Positions 62,761-64,000 of a DNA stretch of 64,000 nt are shown here, in pieces. The notes below the pieces were generated by a model, which worked only from the letters and a program-made list of their open reading frames with translations, ran no database searches and was not told where the DNA came from. Both the position numbers and the translations under genes were made by a program. The stretch's first letter is position 1. Each line of letters opens with the position of its first letter. Source of the DNA: JANQSS01 sp965249735 (lineage in GTDB: Bacteria > Bacteroidota > Bacteroidia > Chitinophagales > Saprospiraceae); NCBI GenBank assembly GCA_965249735.1, contig CBDFMS010000025.1, positions 803,071 through 867,070 of the forward strand. Reading direction: 5' to 3'.

Positions 62761-64000
62761 TTTTTGATTGAATATAAATTTGGATAAAGAGGCCGTCCAA
62801 ATAGGAATGGTCTGACTATCATCCGTAAGATTTCCATTATAAATATTGACGTCCATACCGGATTGAAGGGACCAGGTCCCAAATGTAGCTGTGGCATCTA
62901 CCCAATAGGTTTGATTGTAATAGCGTTGATCATCTCTCGAAGATGTCGAATACGTCGTATTGGATCTCGAATAATCCATTCCAAGGCTCCAATCAAGGAT
63001 TTCTTTCTTTTTATTTTCAAGACTTAAAGAAAAAGAATTTGACAAATTTTCAGTATCATTTTCTTCATTATTGATAAACGTAACGCCATCATTATACGTC
63101 ATATTCGTACTCAAGTTAATTCTTGAATCAATGAATCGTAAAGGTGCACTATATGAAATCCATCCTGAGCCTCTAAAATTCTGATCGATATTAACGGGTC
63201 TTACAATTTTCACAAATTGTTCGTTGATGGAAGTCGCGTTAGTTATTTTATTTTCCGTTAAAGTGAGGTTGATATGAGCGAATAAACTTGTATTCGCGAA
63301 TTGACTGAAATTGCGAAACCGCAAGCGTACATTATGGCGGTATTCCGGGTCGAGATTTGGATTTCCAACGTAGATGTTCAATGGATCAGAATTATCAACA
63401 ATAGGTTGCAGTTGATATAATGAGGGTTGGTTGATATTTGTCTTATAATTGACACTCACACCTTTGGTCCGACTGAAATCGTAATTCCATTGCAAACTTG
63501 GAAGCAAGTGCGTATAATCTTCGCTTATATTCACGCCACTGCTTGTGATCTCACCGTCGAGATTTGATTGTTGTACACCGAGACGAACATTCAAATTTGA
63601 TTTTTCAAAGATCCAGCGAAATGAAGCTTCTGCTCTTTGAGTCTGAATACGTTGGTCATAAGCATTACTCAGCAGGGTGTTGTAGGTGGGATCAAGCTCC
63701 GTATCCAAATCGTATACATCTTTTTTGGTATCATTATTATTGATGTTATATGAATAGGTAAGTCCCAAATACTTTCGACCACCGAGAGGCTCTGTCCATG
63801 TCGAAGAAAACCCCAGTTCCTGTTCCTCTTTGTCCTCTAATTGATCCTGGAATATACTATCAACATTCACATTAAAATCGTCATAAAATGTATTCAGCGA
63901 TCTAAGTTCTGCATCTTGCTCTGTTGGTGCATTTGAAAACGTGAATTCGCCAACAATTGACCTTCCTTTTTTAGGAAATTTTTTACGATAGGTTAATCGC
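62749..64000 (-). CDS. Outer-membrane beta-barrel (TonB-receptor-like) protein, 5'-truncated, frameshifted near its end
   Basis: The frame is open to the right edge (the edge reads RLTYRKKFPKKGRS), so the signal peptide, any plug domain and the start lie outside. The visible part is alternating strands of a large barrel (SFRWIFEKSNLNVRLGVQQSNLDG, YTHLLPSLQWNYDFSRTKGVS, NPNLDPEYRHNVRLRFRNF). The frame stops at 62749 after SKFIFNQKGRT. The natural tail continues in another frame at 62562-62765 as KKAELKVTAFDILDENEGYQQNIDLN. Deleting one A of the AAAAA run (62761-62765) restores NQKAELKVTAFD. This barrel family, often DUF4876- or TBDR-like, is common in Bacteroidota; the substrate is unknown. 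Confidence 0.8.
   Translation of the reverse strand, partial: RLTYRKKFPKKGRSIVGEFTFSNAPTEQDAELRSLNTFYDDFNVNVDSIFQDQLEDKEEQELGFSSTWTEPLGGRKYLGLTYSYNINNNDTKKDVYDLDTELDPTYNTLLSNAYDQRIQTQRAEASFRWIFEKSNLNVRLGVQQSNLDGEITSSGVNISEDYTHLLPSLQWNYDFSRTKGVSVNYKTNINQPSLYQLQPIVDNSDPLNIYVGNPNLDPEYRHNVRLRFRNFSQFANTSLFAHINLTLTENKITNATSINEQFVKIVRPVNIDQNFRGSGWISYSAPLRFIDSRINLSTNMTYNDGVTFINNEENDTENLSNSFSLSLENKKKEILDWSLGMDYSRSNTTYSTSSRDDQRYYNQTYWVDATATFGTWSLQSGMDVNIYNGNLTDDSQTIPIWTASLSKFIFNQKGRT

Noticed and set aside
1..64000. tRNA, rRNA, prophage, insertion sequence, integrase or CRISPR-Cas genes
   Set aside because: None was seen by reading both strands; intergenic gaps lack cloverleaf-type sequences and no transposase motif was found.

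Overview
The window looks like a chromosome segment of a member of the phylum Bacteroidota, most likely close to the Saprospiraceae or another marine or sludge Saprospirales lineage. Several things point there. There are many very large secreted proteins that end in type IX secretion system (T9SS) sorting domains, both type A and the gliding-motility (CHU_C) type B. There are SprB-type repeats, SusC/BtuB-like TonB-dependent receptors, promoter -7 boxes of the TAnnTTTG type, and a cmk/DUF2795 neighbourhood. No rRNA, tRNA, CRISPR array, transposase, integrase or phage gene was seen. Much of the DNA is accessory surface-protein coding sequence, mixed with small housekeeping blocks.

Layout. 1-5.4 kb: the 3' part of a giant SprB/HYR/dockerin/cohesin-like protein, followed by a strong terminator. 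5.6-8.05 kb: a voltage-gated K+ channel gene, an exported protein of unknown function and a small ABM-like protein. 8.05-14.5 kb (minus strand): a five-gene SOS/mutagenesis operon in the order LexA-like XRE-S24 repressor, Y-family polymerase, SRAP/YedK-type abasic-site protein, DUF1569 protein, DnaE-type polymerase. It has a palindromic operator inside the promoter. The Y-family gene has no standard start codon; its catalytic N-terminus can only be read from an ATT (or a more upstream near-cognate) codon. 14.58-17.2 kb: two overlapping perfect inverted repeats, then a TPP riboswitch that controls a TonB-dependent receptor, presumably for thiamine uptake. 17.3-22.2 kb: a small beta-barrel protein and a reprolysin-like metalloprotease with PKD repeats.

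22.4-43.4 kb: four successive giant T9SS type B proteins of 2370, 1793, about 1918 and about 760 residues. The last is a shortened tandem paralogue of the C-terminal part of the third. No PorP/SprF partner gene is visible. 43.5-49.4 kb: cmk, DUF2795, queA, a MacB-like ABC permease and paaZ. 49.5-52.7 kb: another T9SS type A protein, built from alternating repeats with a recent 561-bp duplication. 52.9-59.5 kb: lipoproteins, an M28 peptidase with a PDZ domain, a TolB-like propeller, a DUF6787 protein, and a YbdL/YafV pair (methionine-related transaminase and omega-amidase).

59.5-64 kb: a region with apparent +1 frameshifts. A secreted TolB-like/3-coathanger gene seems broken twice, and an outer-membrane beta-barrel receptor running off the right edge seems broken once, all in short homopolymers. 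These may be real gene decay or consensus errors in the assembly. Functional assignments rest on reading motifs by eye; no database search was possible.
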